Counted from the first letter of the stretch, positions 18,629 through 28,630 are shown. The stretch is DNA of 64,000 nucleotides from Defluviimonas sp. SAOS-178_SWC (GCF_039830135.1 NZ_CP156081.1:2156001-2220000), one strand, 5' to 3'. Program-made: numbers and translations. The notes: a model not told the origin generated them from the letters alone.

Positions 18629-18952
18629 ATGAAATGGCACCACGTCCAGGAAAACTGGCCCGCATTCTTCGAAGCGATCATCGACAAGTGGCCCGACGCC
18701 GACGAGGACGAGCTTGAGGAGATCGACGGCGACCAGCGCGCCTTCATCGCCTATATCGCCCGGCTGACCGAGACCGAGCCCGGCGATGCGCGCGAGGAGA
18801 TCCGCGACTGGCTCTCGGGCGAACTGCCGTCAGACGTGGTGATGGATCCCCGTCATGACGACCACTCGATCCGGCTTTCGGGGAAGTTCCTGCCGGAGGG
18901 CGAGGACGAATCCGACGACGATTCCCGCTTCGGCGACGACGGCGGGGAATAG
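18629..18952 (+). CDS. Small acidic CsbD-like protein
   Basis: 107 residues, strongly acidic (tail EGEDESDDDSRFGDDGGE). The pattern W-x2-F...KWPDADEDELEEIDGDQRAFIAYIA...A-x2-EI-x-DWL resembles the CsbD/YjbJ stress-protein helix bundle, but divergently. It is soluble with no signal peptide. It stands alone between acr3 and the convergent phoB. Function unknown; the CsbD link is a tentative reading. Confidence 0.7.
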   Translation: MKWHHVQENWPAFFEAIIDKWPDADEDELEEIDGDQRAFIAYIARLTETEPGDAREEIRDWLSGELPSDVVMDPRHDDHSIRLSGKFLPEGEDESDDDSRFGDDGGE

Positions 18953-19013
18953 CCGGGCGACCTGCGGTCGCGCAGACGTGACCGGAGTGACGCAGATGCT
19001 CCGCGCCGCGGGA

Positions 19014-19697
19014 TCAGCCGAGCGCATACCCCGCACCGCGCACCGTCCGCACCGGATCTTCGCCGCCATGAATGCAAAGCGCCTTCCTGAGGCGGCCGAC
19101 ATGGACATCCACTGTGCGCGTGTCGACGTAGATGTCGCGCCCCCAGACCCGGTCGAGCAACTGTTCGCGGCTCCAGACCCGGCCGGGCTTTTCCATGAAC
19201 GTCGTCAGAAGCCGGAACTCCGTCGGCCCGAGCTTCAGCACCTTGCCGCCGCGGTGGACACGGTGTGTTTCGGGATCGAGCGTGATGTCCTCGTATTCCA
19301 GCACCTCGCCCATCGCCGAGGGACGGGAGCGGCGAAGCTGCGTGCGCACCCGCGCCATCAGTTCGACCACGGAATAGGGCTTGACCATGTAGTCGTCGGC
19401 GCCGGTTTCAAGCCCCCGCACCAGATCGACCTCTTCCGACCGGGCCGAGAGCATGATGATCGGCACCGCCTTGGTCTCGGGCCGCGATTTCAGCCGCCGG
19501 CAGACCTCGATCCCGGAGACGCTCGGCAGCATCCAATCGAGCACGATCAGATCAGGCGTTTCCTCGGCGACAAGCAGCAGCGCCTCCTCGCCGTTATCGG
19601 CCTGGGAGACGCGGAAGCCTTCCGCTTCGAGGTTGTAGGCGAGAACCTCCCGTTGGGCGGGTTCGTCCTCAACGACAAGAACCGTCGGCGCCTGCAT
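19014..19697 (-). CDS. phoB: Phosphate regulon response regulator PhoB
   Basis: 227 residues: a receiver domain (1-120) with the acidic pocket E10/D11, phospho-acceptor Asp54 in IVLDWMLP and Lys104 in YMVKPYS, and a C-terminal winged helix (about 130-227, LGPTEFRLLTTFMEKPGRVWSREQLLDRVWG...VDVHVGRLRKAL). It activates Pho-box promoters when phosphorylated by PhoR. It is last in the pst operon and its start lies one base from the phoU stop. Confidence 0.97.
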   Translation of the reverse strand: MQAPTVLVVEDEPAQREVLAYNLEAEGFRVSQADNGEEALLLVAEETPDLIVLDWMLPSVSGIEVCRRLKSRPETKAVPIIMLSARSEEVDLVRGLETGADDYMVKPYSVVELMARVRTQLRRSRPSAMGEVLEYEDITLDPETHRVHRGGKVLKLGPTEFRLLTTFMEKPGRVWSREQLLDRVWGRDIYVDTRTVDVHVGRLRKALCIHGGEDPVRTVRGAGYALG

Positions 19698-19698
19698 C

Positions 19699-20412
19699 TC
19701 AGTTTCCCTCGACCCCGATCGAGGTCACGCTGTCGGCCTTCGGGCGGCTTTCCTCGGGAACCGAGCCGGTGACGAGGTAGATCACCTGTTCCGCGATCGT
19801 CGTCGCATGGTCGCCCATCCGCTCGACGTTCTTGGCGATGAAATGCAGATGCATGCAGGCGGTGATGTTGCGCGGGTCTTCCATCATGTGGGTCAGGAAT
19901 TCGCGGAACAACGCGTTATACATCTGGTCGACGTCGCGGTCGCGGTTGCGGACGTCCTCGGCCAGGGCCACGTCGCGGGTGTTGTAGGCGTCGAGCGCAT
20001 CCGAGAGCATCGCGACGACGGTCTTCGCCATTCGCCGAAGCGATCCCGCAGCCCCGGCGACCGCCGCCATCTGGCCGAGGACATTGGCCCGCTTGGCCAT
20101 GTTCTTGGCATAGTCGCCGACCCGTTCGAGGCTGGCGGCGATCTTCATCACCGACAGAACGGTGCGGAGGTCCGACGCCGTCGGCGCGCGAAGCGCGATG
20201 AGCCGGGCCGCCTCTTCGTTGATCTTCTCTTCCAGCGCGTCGATGGCCTTGTCGCCTGCGCGGACCTTTTCGGCCAGGTCCTCGTCGCGGGTCTCGAGCG
20301 CCTGCGCCGCTTCGAGGATCGCGGTTTCGACCATGCCGCCCATTCTCATGACCAGGGCCTGGATCGTCTCCAGATCGCGGTCGAAGGCGCGCATGATATG
20401 TTGTTCGCTCAT
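19699..20412 (-). CDS. phoU: Phosphate transport system regulator PhoU
   Basis: 237 residues with the two three-helix-bundle PhoU repeats (MRAFDRDLETIQALVMRMGGMVE..., AKNVERMGDHATTIAEQVIYLVTG). The E/DxxxD-type metal motifs are present. PhoU links the Pst transporter to PhoR and keeps the regulon off in high phosphate. It lies between pstB (13 bp) and phoB. Confidence 0.97.
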   Translation of the reverse strand: MSEQHIMRAFDRDLETIQALVMRMGGMVETAILEAAQALETRDEDLAEKVRAGDKAIDALEEKINEEAARLIALRAPTASDLRTVLSVMKIAASLERVGDYAKNMAKRANVLGQMAAVAGAAGSLRRMAKTVVAMLSDALDAYNTRDVALAEDVRNRDRDVDQMYNALFREFLTHMMEDPRNITACMHLHFIAKNVERMGDHATTIAEQVIYLVTGSVPEESRPKADSVTSIGVEGN

Positions 20413-20425
20413 GTCCGGGTCTCCC

Positions 20426-21241
20426 TCAGCCGATCCGGCCGGTGATGTAGCTTTCCGTGCGCGGATCGCGTGGATTGGTGAAGATCTGGCTGGTCTCGCC
20501 GAATTCGACGAGGTTGCCGAGATGGAAGAAGGCGGTGCGCTGGCTCACGCGGGCGGCCTGCTGCATCGAATGGGTCACGATGACGACCGAGAATTGCGAG
20601 CGGAGCTCGTCGATCAGTTCCTCGACCTGCGCCGTGGCGATCGGATCGAGCGCCGAACAGGGTTCGTCCATCAGCAGCACCTCGGGCGAGGTCGCGATGG
20701 CGCGCGCGATGCAAAGCCGCTGCTGCTGGCCGCCCGAAAGCCCGGTGCCGGGCTGGGCGAGCCGGTCCTTCACCTCGTTCCAGAGCGCCGCCTTCCTGAG
20801 CGAGGTTTCGACGATCTCGTCCAGCTCGGCCTTGTTGCGGTTCAGGCCGTGGATCTTCGGACCATAGGCAACGTTATCGTAGATCGATTTCGGGAAGGGG
20901 TTCGGCTTCTGGAACACCATGCCAACCTTGGCGCGCAGCTGCACCGGATCGACGCGCTTGTCGTAGATGTCTTCGCCGTCGAGAGTGATCTTGCCCTCGA
21001 CCCGGCAGATCGGGATCGTGTCGTTCATCCGGTTGAGGCAGCGCAGGAAGGTCGACTTTCCGCAACCCGACGGCCCGATGAAGGCCGTCACCGTCCGGTC
21101 GTCGATGTCGACATCGACATCCTTGATGGCGTGGTTGTCGCCATAATAGACCTGCACGCCCCGCGCGGCGATCTTGACCTCGGCTGCGCTCACTGTCTTC
21201 TCCGCCAGTCGCATATCGTCCATTGTCGCAGTCTCCGCCAT
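20426..21241 (-). CDS. pstB: Phosphate ABC transporter ATP-binding protein PstB
   Basis: 271 residues. Walker [11 protein letters not shown]-loop ([15 protein letters not shown]), signature LSGGQQQRL and Walker B VLLMDEP are all intact; [17 protein letters not shown] is typical of PstB. It powers high-affinity phosphate import. The first ~25 residues before [11 protein letters not shown] are an extension of variable sequence. It starts two bases after the pstA stop. Confidence 0.98.
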   Translation of the reverse strand: MAETATMDDMRLAEKTVSAAEVKIAARGVQVYYGDNHAIKDVDVDIDDRTVTAFIGPSGCGKSTFLRCLNRMNDTIPICRVEGKITLDGEDIYDKRVDPVQLRAKVGMVFQKPNPFPKSIYDNVAYGPKIHGLNRNKAELDEIVETSLRKAALWNEVKDRLAQPGTGLSGGQQQRLCIARAIATSPEVLLMDEPCSALDPIATAQVEELIDELRSQFSVVIVTHSMQQAARVSQRTAFFHLGNLVEFGETSQIFTNPRDPRTESYITGRIG

Positions 21242-21243
21242 TT

Positions 21244-22587
21244 TTACCAGCGCCGTTCGAATTTGCGGCGCAGCACGATCGCCACCGCGTTCATGATGAG
21301 TAGGAAGACCAAGAGCACGATGATCGCGCCCGAGGCCCGTTCGACAAAGGCCGGATCGGCGCGCTGGGTCCAGTTGTAGACCTGCACCGGCAGGGCCGAG
21401 GCCGGATCGAAGAATCCCTCTGGCGGGGCCCCCGGATAGTCGCGCACGAAGGCGACCATGCCGATGAGAAGCAGCGGCGCGGTCTCGCCCAGGGCCTGCG
21501 CAAGGCCGATGATCGTCCCGGTCAGGATACCGGGCATCGCCAGCGGCAGGACGTGGTGCAGGATCGACTGCATCTTCGACGCACCGACGCCAAGCGCGGC
21601 TTCGCGGATCGAGGGCGGCACCGACTTCAACGCCGCACGCGTCGGAATGATGATGCGCGGCAGCGTCATCAGCGTCAGCACGAGGCCGCCGACGATCGGC
21701 GCGGATTGCGGCAACCCGGCGAAATTGATGAAGATCGCGAGGCCAAGGATGCCGTAAACGATCGACGGCACGGCCGCGAGGTTGGAGATGTTGACCTCGA
21801 TGAGGTCGGTCCAGCGGTTCTGCGGCGCGAATTCCTCAAGATAGATCGACGTGGCGACGCCGATCGGCAGCGACAGCACCAGGACGATGATCATCATGTA
21901 GGCCGATCCGAGGATCGCCACGCCAAGGCCCGCCGCCTCGGGTCGAAGCTCGGAGGCGTCGGCGGCCGTGAGGAAGTCCCAGTTGAAGTCCCGGCTGAGG
22001 ATGCCCTTGTCGCGCAAGGCGTCGGCCAGCAGGAGCTGGTTGGGCGAGACGTTGCTGTCGCGCTCCGCGCTCTCTTTCGTCACCCGTCCCTTGAGGTAGC
22101 CGTCGATCCGGCCATTGGCGAGAACCTTGAACGACACCGTCTGCCCGACGAGATCGGGATGGGCGAGAACCCGGTTCCTGACCAGCGCGGCCGCCTCCTT
22201 GGAGGTCATGTCGGACACGTCTTTGGCAGAAAGCCCTTCGATGGCGATCCCTTCGGCTTCGATCATCGCCTTCAAGGCGCCGTCGATCAGCTTGCCGTAG
22301 CCGATGGTCGTGACCTTTTTCATCACCTCGATGTCGCGGGCGCCGGATTTGTCGAGCACCTTTTCGTCGAGATGGATGTCGAGATGCAGGAAGGTCTGAC
22401 GAAAGGCGCTGCTTCCGTTCCAGAGGATCGAGGTCAAAAGGACGATCAGTGCCGCGATGGCGATGCCGACGGCGACAAGGCCGTAGAGGCGGAAGCGGCG
22501 TTCGGCCGCGTTGCGTCGGCGCGTGCGGTCGTCGGCCGACAGAAGCGAGCCGTGGCGCGGCGGCGTGGCGGCGGTGGCGTCGGTCAT
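21244..22587 (-). CDS. pstA: Phosphate ABC transporter permease PstA (with DUF3333 N-terminal region)
   Basis: 447 residues. An N-terminal cytoplasmic stretch and first TM (about 33-55) precede a ~180-residue periplasmic DUF3333 region. The MetI-like permease domain with about five helices (about 220-440) follows, carrying the [29 protein letters not shown] coupling loop. The long form is normal in alphaproteobacteria. It overlaps pstC by four bases (ATGA). Confidence 0.95.
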   Translation of the reverse strand: MTDATAATPPRHGSLLSADDRTRRRNAAERRFRLYGLVAVGIAIAALIVLLTSILWNGSSAFRQTFLHLDIHLDEKVLDKSGARDIEVMKKVTTIGYGKLIDGALKAMIEAEGIAIEGLSAKDVSDMTSKEAAALVRNRVLAHPDLVGQTVSFKVLANGRIDGYLKGRVTKESAERDSNVSPNQLLLADALRDKGILSRDFNWDFLTAADASELRPEAAGLGVAILGSAYMMIIVLVLSLPIGVATSIYLEEFAPQNRWTDLIEVNISNLAAVPSIVYGILGLAIFINFAGLPQSAPIVGGLVLTLMTLPRIIIPTRAALKSVPPSIREAALGVGASKMQSILHHVLPLAMPGILTGTIIGLAQALGETAPLLLIGMVAFVRDYPGAPPEGFFDPASALPVQVYNWTQRADPAFVERASGAIIVLLVFLLIMNAVAIVLRRKFERRW

Positions 22588-24044
22588 TCGTACTGCTCCC
22601 GGTATTTGCGCACCACGACCAGCGCGATGACGTTCAACCCCAGCGTGAAGATGAAGAGCATCATCCCGAGCGCGAAGGCGACCAGCGTTTCGGGCGAGGC
22701 GAATTCGGTATCGCCGGTCAGCTGGCTGACGATCTTCACGGTGATCGTGGTCATCGCCTCGAACGGGTTGAGGCCCAGACGCGCGGCGGCGCCTGCCCCC
22801 ATGACGACGATCATCGTTTCGCCGATGGCGCGGCTTGCCGCCAGAAGGATCGCGCCGACGATGCCCGGCAGCGCGGCGGGCAGGATCACCTGCCGCACGG
22901 TCTCGGACTGCGTGGCGCCAAGGCCGTAGGATCCGTCCCGCATGGATTGCGGCACCGCGTTGATGACGTCATCGCTCAAGGACGAGACGAAGGGGATCAG
23001 CATGATCCCCATGACGAGACCCGCCGTCATCACCGACGACGACGAGGACCCGAGGCCCATCGGCTGGGCGAAATAGTCGCGCAGGAACGGGCCGACCGTG
23101 ATCAGCGCGAAAAGACCGTAGACGATGGTCGGAATGCCCGCGAGGATCTCGATCGCCGGCTTCGCCACCGACCGCATCCGCTTCGAGGCATATTCCGAAA
23201 GGTAGATCGCGATCATCATGCCCACCGGCACCGCGAAGAGCAGCGCCACGAACGAGACGTAGAGCGTCCCCCAAAGCAGGGGCCAGATGCCGAGGTCGGA
23301 GCCGCCCCGGAACTGCGGGTTCCATGTCAGCGAGAATAGGAAATCCCTGGCGGGGTAAAGCTGGAAGAAATGAATGCTCTCGAAGAGGAGCGAGGCGACG
23401 ATGCCGAAAGTCGTCAGGACCGCGACCAGCGAGGCGCCGATCAGGAGCGCGACGAGGAAGCCCTCGAAGGCGATGCGGGCACGGAATTCCGGGCGGACGA
23501 GCCGGTAGGACAGTGCGAGCCCCGCAAGCGAAACGGCCAACACCGCCACCGCCATCGCCAGGCGCGACGACTTCAGCGCCTCGCGATAGACCGTTGCCGC
23601 CTCGAACACGTTCGGCTTCACCTCGGCGCCAAGCGCCACGCCGACAGTGGCGAGCCGGGCGCGGACGGTGGAGACATCGGCTTCCATTGCCTCAAGCTGG
23701 TCCTCGCTCAACCCGTCCGACGCGGCAACCGCATCGAGGCCGCCCGCGACCCGGCGCACGTCGCTCATCACCAGATCGAGCGATCCGCCCTCGGGGATAT
23801 CGGCCGGGGTGATGATCGACGCGACCCGACTCTCGATCACGATGGGCTGCGCGAACAGCCAGGCGCCCAGCAGAAGGAGCGCCGGCACCGAGGCGAAGAG
23901 AAAGACGGTCTGGCCGTAATAGCCGATCAGCGAATGCAGCTTCCGCTTGTCCCCGCCCGAAAGCGCCAGGGCCCGGCGGCGGGCCAGGACATATCCGGCC
24001 AACGCGATGGCCAGGACGATCAGGACGAGGACGGATATGCTCAT
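22584..24044 (-). CDS. pstC: Phosphate ABC transporter permease PstC
   Basis: 486 residues, longer than the ~300-residue enterobacterial protein. An extra N-terminal part (about 1-200, with TM helices near 1-18, 45-65 and 165-185) precedes the MetI-like domain. The EAA loop (DGSYGLGATQSETVRQVILPAALPGIVGAI) is intact. It forms the channel with PstA. A hairpin in the spacer from pstS probably tunes its expression. Confidence 0.95.
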   Translation of the reverse strand: MSISVLVLIVLAIALAGYVLARRRALALSGGDKRKLHSLIGYYGQTVFLFASVPALLLLGAWLFAQPIVIESRVASIITPADIPEGGSLDLVMSDVRRVAGGLDAVAASDGLSEDQLEAMEADVSTVRARLATVGVALGAEVKPNVFEAATVYREALKSSRLAMAVAVLAVSLAGLALSYRLVRPEFRARIAFEGFLVALLIGASLVAVLTTFGIVASLLFESIHFFQLYPARDFLFSLTWNPQFRGGSDLGIWPLLWGTLYVSFVALLFAVPVGMMIAIYLSEYASKRMRSVAKPAIEILAGIPTIVYGLFALITVGPFLRDYFAQPMGLGSSSSSVMTAGLVMGIMLIPFVSSLSDDVINAVPQSMRDGSYGLGATQSETVRQVILPAALPGIVGAILLAASRAIGETMIVVMGAGAAARLGLNPFEAMTTITVKIVSQLTGDTEFASPETLVAFALGMMLFIFTLGLNVIALVVVRKYREQYE

Positions 24045-24067
24045 GTCGGCCTTCCGGAAAGGGAAAC

Positions 24068-24089
24068 GGGCGGCGCCAAGGCGCCACCC
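24068..24089 (-). other. Hairpin in the pstS-pstC spacer
   Basis: GGGTGGCGCC and GGCGCCGCCC (one G-U pair) form a stem of up to ten pairs in the 57-bp spacer after pstS. There is no long T-run. Such structures commonly stabilise the message of the abundant binding protein or partly end transcription before the permease genes. Confidence 0.55.
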
Positions 24090-24101
24090 GCGCGTGTCAG
24101 A

Positions 24102-25127
24102 TCAGTTCAGCGGAGCCATCGGGGTGCCGGCCGCAACCATTTCCTGCGTCGCCGCAAGCTCCGGATCCGAGACGAGGCCGTATTCGGCGAGCGGACCATC
24201 GGGGCCAGCCATGTCGTCGGAGACGAAGAAGTCGATGTATTCCTGCAGGCCCGGGATCACGCCGAGATGCGCCGTCTTGACGTAGAAGTAGAGGGGACGC
24301 GAGACCGGATAATCGCCCGAGGCGATGCTCTCGGTCGACGGGACGACGCCGTCCATCGTGGCGACGCGCAGCTTGTCGGTGTTGTTCTGGTAGAACGACA
24401 GGCCGAACACGCCGATGGCGTTCTTGTTGGCGTCGATGCGGGCCAGCGTCTCGGTATAGTCGCCGTCGATATCGACCGACGCGCCGTCGGTGCGCAGCGA
24501 CAGGCAGCCTTCGGCCTTCTCGTCGCCTGCGGCCTTCATGGCTTCGGCGGCGCCGGTGGCCTCGCAGCCCGCTTCCAGCACCTTCACGTCGAAGACTTCA
24601 CGGGTGCCGTGCTTGGTGCCCGGGATGAAGGCGAGGATGTCCTGCGCGGGAAGCGCCGGGTTCACGTCGGCCCAGGTCTTCGCGGTGTTGTCGACAAGCG
24701 CGCCGTCCTTCATCACCTTCGCGGCCAGCGCGCCGTACCAGTCGGCGGGGGTGAAGGCGAATTCGGCGCCGGCGATGTCCGAGGCGAAGACGATGCCGTC
24801 ATAGCCGATGCGCACTTCCATGATCTCGTTCACGCCGTTCTGGGTGCAGAGGTCGATATCCGACTGCTTGATGCGGCTGGAGGAATTGGCGATGTCGATG
24901 GTGTTCTCGCCCACGCCTTCGCAGAGTTTCTTGCGGCCGGCACCCGAACCGCCGCCTTCGACGACCGGGGTCGGGAAGTCGAAGTTCTCGCCGAACGCCT
25001 CGGCGACGATCGTGGCGTAAGGCAGCACAGTCGAGGAACCGGCGATCTGGATCTGGTCGCGGGCGTCGGCGGCGGTGGCGGCGGCGGCCATGGCAAGCGC
25101 CGAAACGGTGAATTTGACGGTGTTCAT
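24102..25127 (-). CDS. pstS: Phosphate-binding periplasmic protein PstS
   Basis: 341 residues. The signal peptide (MNTVKFTVSALAMAAAATAADA) precedes a type II binding-protein fold. DQIQIAGSSTVLPYATIVAEAFGE and VVEGGGSGAGRKKLCEG contain the phosphate-binding loops, and IANSSSRIKQSDI follows. It captures phosphate for PstCAB. AGGAGA lies six bases before ATG 25127. A Pho box lies about 80-110 bp upstream. Confidence 0.96.
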   Translation of the reverse strand: MNTVKFTVSALAMAAAATAADARDQIQIAGSSTVLPYATIVAEAFGENFDFPTPVVEGGGSGAGRKKLCEGVGENTIDIANSSSRIKQSDIDLCTQNGVNEIMEVRIGYDGIVFASDIAGAEFAFTPADWYGALAAKVMKDGALVDNTAKTWADVNPALPAQDILAFIPGTKHGTREVFDVKVLEAGCEATGAAEAMKAAGDEKAEGCLSLRTDGASVDIDGDYTETLARIDANKNAIGVFGLSFYQNNTDKLRVATMDGVVPSTESIASGDYPVSRPLYFYVKTAHLGVIPGLQEYIDFFVSDDMAGPDGPLAEYGLVSDPELAATQEMVAAGTPMAPLN

Positions 25128-25207
25128 TGCATTCTCCTGCAAGTCTCGTTGCGGCCACCATCCCCGGCGGCCTCGTGCACCCTCTAGGCATCCGTGGCTA
25201 TGCTTTT

Positions 25208-25236
25208 GTGACAGCGATGTAACGGTTTCATGACAC
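25208..25236 (-). promoter_or_regulatory. Pho box (three PhoB half-sites) before pstS
   Basis: On the minus strand, GTGTCAT (25230-25236), CCGTTAC (25219-25225) and CTGTCAC (25208-25214) occur at exact 11-bp steps, matching the CTGTCAT half-site six, four and six of seven. The position between phoR and pstS fits PhoB activation of the pst operon. Confidence 0.8.
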
Positions 25237-25272
25237 CGTGCCACCCGTGCCGGTTTCTCGTACTGACGCCTG

Positions 25273-26313
25273 TCATTCCGCCGGCAGGATCACGATGAAT
25301 CGGCTGCCTTTTCCCACGTCGCTTTCGATTCGGAACCGGCCTCGGTGGCGGTTGACGATATGTTTCACGATGGCGAGGCCAAGGCCGGTGCCGCCCTTTT
25401 CGCGCGACCGGTCGCTATCAACCCGGTAGAATCGCTCGGTGAGACGCGGCAGGTGCAAGGGGTCGATCCCCTCGCCGCGGTCGATAACCTCGACCTGCAC
25501 GGCGGGACCGCGCAGCACCGGCTCGCGTTGCAGTCTGGACACGCGGACAATGACCTCATTTCCCGAACCGCCATACTTCACGGCATTCTCGACGAGGTTA
25601 TGAAAGACCTGCGTCAACTGGTCGGAATCGGCCCTGAGCGTCACCCGGTCCTCGCCCGCCTCCAGCCGCAGCTCGATGCCGGCGGCCCGGGCCTGATCCC
25701 GGTGCGTGGCGAGCGTGGAGCGCAGGAGGCCGACGATCTCCACCTGTTCGGCCGGCCGGCGGCGTTCCTCCGCCTCGACCCGGCTCAGCGACAGAAGATC
25801 ATTCACCAACCGGATCATCCGGCCGGATTCGCGTTCCATGATGCCAAGGAATCGCTCGCGCGCCGCCGGATCGTCGCGCGCGGCGCCCCGCAGCGTCTCG
25901 ATGAAGCCGACCAGCGCGGTCAGCGGGGTTCGGAGTTCGTGGCTGACATTGGCGACGAAGTCGCGCCGCATCGCCACCGCGTGCTCAAGCGCGGTCAGAT
26001 CCTCGAACGCGACGAGGACGCCCCGCCTTCCGCCGACGGGCAGGGCCGAGAAGGTCAACGCCAGATGCGTCTCGCTTGCCGGGCCGGTCATGACGATCCG
26101 CGCCGTGCGCCTTTCGCCGTCGGACAGGCAGGCCTCCAGCCCGTTCAGGAAGTCCGGATGGCGCAGGAACGCGCTGCATGACCGGCCTTCGAGCGCAAGG
26201 CCGAACAGCGCGGTCGCCGGCTGGTTCGCGGCGACGACCCGCTGATCGGCACCGACCAGTACAAGCGCCGTCGGTACCGCCTCGAGGATTACCTGTGTAT
26301 CGGTCCTCTGCAT
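25273..26313 (-). CDS. phoR: Phosphate regulon sensor histidine kinase PhoR (no TM segment)
   Basis: 346 residues: a PAS domain (about 5-110), HisKA dimerisation domain with phospho-accepting His125 in NVSHELRTPL, and an HATPase domain (N-box LVENAVKYGG, G-boxes DRGEGI and GTGLGLAIVKHI). I chose ATG 26313 with GGGAGA upstream. A GTG at 26394 would add 27 residues, but that stretch reads like spacer. No transmembrane helix is visible before the PAS domain, unlike E. coli PhoR. The gene sits upstream of pstS with the Pho box between them. Confidence 0.93.
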   Translation of the reverse strand: MQRTDTQVILEAVPTALVLVGADQRVVAANQPATALFGLALEGRSCSAFLRHPDFLNGLEACLSDGERRTARIVMTGPASETHLALTFSALPVGGRRGVLVAFEDLTALEHAVAMRRDFVANVSHELRTPLTALVGFIETLRGAARDDPAARERFLGIMERESGRMIRLVNDLLSLSRVEAEERRRPAEQVEIVGLLRSTLATHRDQARAAGIELRLEAGEDRVTLRADSDQLTQVFHNLVENAVKYGGSGNEVIVRVSRLQREPVLRGPAVQVEVIDRGEGIDPLHLPRLTERFYRVDSDRSREKGGTGLGLAIVKHIVNRHRGRFRIESDVGKGSRFIVILPAE

Positions 26314-26491
26314 GCCGGTCTCCCAATCATTCCCGCCCTCTGTCTCGGGCGAAAATACCGGCAAATCAACCCGTCGGGCGTATTGCTCTTCCACGCAGAT
26401 CGGCTAAACCTGTCAGGGAAGGCGTGCGCCACAGATCGCCTTAAAGTCGATCCGCGCGGACTTCGCGCCATTCCATGCTGCGGAAATACCG

Positions 26492-26908
26492 ATGCAAAAC
26501 CCTAACGGCAGGAAACCGACGACACCCCCGGACACGACGGAGGCGGCCGCATCGGCATCGGCCGATGGCGGCCCGCGCGTTCTGGCGCTCGACCTCGCGC
26601 CCGGCATTCTCGATGCCCTGCGCGAGGACTTCGGCGGGGCCTGCATCGCGGCGCGTTTCGAGGAGCTGACCCTGCAATTCCTCGCTCAGGTGATGCCCGA
26701 TACGGTCCTCGCGCCGTTGCTCGGATCGAATTTCGACATTCTCGACCTGGTCGACCGCCTGGCCAAGATTGGCTTTGGCGGCGCCCTTCGCGCCCTGACG
26801 CCGCCCCTGCCCGACCTGGATGCGGTGCGCGCCGAAGTGCGCAGCCACGCGGCCGGGCTCGATTTCGACCTGATCATCCTTCCCGATGCCGGGCGGGTCA
26901 ACGGCTGA
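26492..26908 (+). CDS. Conserved hypothetical protein
   Basis: 138 residues. A polar N-terminal tail (1-28, rich in Pro/Thr/Ala) leads to a compact domain with segments ALREDFGGACIAARFEELTLQFLAQVMPDTVLAPLLGSNFDILDLVDRLAKIGFGGALRALTP, alternating helix- and strand-like. No signal peptide or catalytic motif is seen. It is divergent from phoR (178-bp spacer) and its 3' end overlaps the convergent trans-sulfuration gene by 11 bp. Function unknown. Confidence 0.65.
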   Translation: MQNPNGRKPTTPPDTTEAAASASADGGPRVLALDLAPGILDALREDFGGACIAARFEELTLQFLAQVMPDTVLAPLLGSNFDILDLVDRLAKIGFGGALRALTPPLPDLDAVRAEVRSHAAGLDFDLIILPDAGRVNG

Positions 26909-28100
26909 GTGCCGTCGCCTTGATGCCGGCGCCGATATCGCGACGGAGAAGGTCGATATCCTCGACACCCACCGACACCCGGAAAAACCCTTCCGAAATG
27001 CCAAGCGCGGCGCGGCCCTCGGGCGTCAGCGCGCGGTGGGAACTCGACGCGGGATGCGACAGCGTCGTGCCGATGTCGCCCAGCGTCGGCGCGAAGGCGA
27101 CATCGGGCATCGCCCGCGTGAGCGCGTTCGCCGCCGCCCGACCGCCCTCAAGCTCGAAGGACAGCATGTTGCCGCCGCGCTTGCCGAGAAGCCCGGCCGC
27201 GCGGTTGTGGTCCGGATGATCGGAGCGGCCGGGATAGATCACCCGCCGGACGCCCGGTTGCCCCGCGAGAAACCCGGCCAACGCCGCTGCGTTCTCCTCC
27301 GCCCGGTCGTAGCGCAGGTGGAAGGACATCAGTCCGCGCTCGGCCAGCCAGCAGTCGAACGGGCTTGGCGTCATCCCGGTCGTGACGGCAAAATCGCGGA
27401 TCGCCTGCCTTTGCGATGGGTCCCGCGTCGCGACATAGCCAAGCGTCACGTCGGAATGGCCGGCCAAGAGCTTCGTCACCGAATGGATGACGATGTCGGC
27501 GCCATGATCGAACGGCCGATAGCCGCGCGGGGTGGTGAAGGTGTTGTCGACCGCGACGGGAATGCCGGCCTCGCGGCCGATGGTCAGGATCGCCTCCATG
27601 TCGGCGATCCGCAAGGTCGGGTTCGACACGACCTCGACCAGGATCAGCCGCGTCTCCGGGCGGATCGCCGCGCGGAACGCCTCTGCATCGGTCGGGTCGG
27701 CAAGATCCGCCCCGATCCCGAAGCGCGGCAGGTCCTGCGACATGAGCCGCAGGCTCCGCCCGTAAAGCTGGTTGCCGCCAAGAACCCGGTCCCCGGCCTT
27801 GAGAAGGCCGAGAAGCACCGCCGACACCGCCGCCATGCCGGAACCGAGGATCAGCCCGCCCGTCAACGGCGCCCCTTCCAGCGCGTCGATCTTTTGCGCG
27901 AGGACATCCGCGTTCGGATGCCCCTCACGGGCGTAGGTGAAGCCCGAAAGGCGCCCTTCGTACTGCGCGTCGAGCTGATCGGGATCGGCTGAGGCGTAGA
28001 CGACCGAGGGCTGCAACGGCGTCGCTACCGCGCGGCTCACACTTCCCGGCCAGCCCACGCGGCGGACGAGATTGTCGGGAATGTCAGAACCGTCGCTCAT
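26898..28100 (-). CDS. Cys/Met-metabolism PLP-dependent enzyme (trans-sulfuration family)
   Basis: 400 residues of the cystathionine gamma-synthase/lyase family. It has the PLP-phosphate motif GSGMAAVSA, the VDNTF segment and the Schiff-base lysine Lys210 in HSVTKLLAGHSD, with SHPASSSHR near the end. Members act as cystathionine gamma-synthase, beta-lyase, gamma-lyase or sulfhydrylase; sequence alone does not separate these. It lies 5 bp downstream of the carbonic anhydrase gene, so it is probably in the same operon. Confidence 0.9.
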   Translation of the reverse strand: MSDGSDIPDNLVRRVGWPGSVSRAVATPLQPSVVYASADPDQLDAQYEGRLSGFTYAREGHPNADVLAQKIDALEGAPLTGGLILGSGMAAVSAVLLGLLKAGDRVLGGNQLYGRSLRLMSQDLPRFGIGADLADPTDAEAFRAAIRPETRLILVEVVSNPTLRIADMEAILTIGREAGIPVAVDNTFTTPRGYRPFDHGADIVIHSVTKLLAGHSDVTLGYVATRDPSQRQAIRDFAVTTGMTPSPFDCWLAERGLMSFHLRYDRAEENAAALAGFLAGQPGVRRVIYPGRSDHPDHNRAAGLLGKRGGNMLSFELEGGRAAANALTRAMPDVAFAPTLGDIGTTLSHPASSSHRALTPEGRAALGISEGFFRVSVGVEDIDLLRRDIGAGIKATALSR

Positions 28101-28105
28101 CGCGA

Positions 28106-28630
28106 TCAGGACCCGACCGGCTTCAGCCCTTGCCGGAACCGCCCTGCTTTCTCACGGTAGCCTGCTGCCGAGCCGAGGAGTTTTTCCCGCGCGGCCTCGT
28201 CGAGCATCCGCACCACCTTGCCCGGCGCCCCCATCACGAGGCTGCCGTCCGGGATCTCCTTGCCCTCGGTGACGAGCGCGCCCGCGCCGATCAGGCAGCC
28301 CTTGCCGATCCTGGCGCCGTTCAGGATGGTCGCGCCCATTCCGACGAGAGAGCCGTCGCCGATCGTGCAGCCATGCAGCATCGCCTTGTGGCCGATCGTG
28401 CAATCCGCGCCGATCACGAGCGGATAGCCCATATCGGTGTGGCAAACGGTGTTTTCCTGAACGTTCGATCCGCGCCCCACGCGAATCTCCTCGTTGTCGC
28501 CGCGCAGGGTCGCGCCGAACCAGACATTGGCGCCCGCCTCAAGAACCACCCTGCCGATCAGGTTGGCATCCGGCGCCACCCAGGCATCTTCGCCGATCTC
28601 CGGCGCCACGCCGTCAAATTCATAGATCAT
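28106..28630 (-). CDS. Gamma-class carbonic anhydrase family protein
   Basis: 174 residues forming a left-handed beta-helix of hexapeptide repeats. Likely metal ligands are His64 (ENTVCHTD), His81 and His86 ([15 protein letters not shown]). The family includes active gamma-carbonic anhydrases and structural homologues without activity. Its start overlaps the gmk stop by four bases (ATGA), so it is translated as part of yicC-gmk-gammaCA. Confidence 0.93.
   Translation of the reverse strand: MIYEFDGVAPEIGEDAWVAPDANLIGRVVLEAGANVWFGATLRGDNEEIRVGRGSNVQENTVCHTDMGYPLVIGADCTIGHKAMLHGCTIGDGSLVGMGATILNGARIGKGCLIGAGALVTEGKEIPDGSLVMGAPGKVVRMLDEAAREKLLGSAAGYREKAGRFRQGLKPVGS

Noticed and set aside
26314..26394. 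Longer phoR from GTG 26394
   Set aside because: The added 27 residues cross AT-richer spacer-like sequence and no RBS precedes the GTG.
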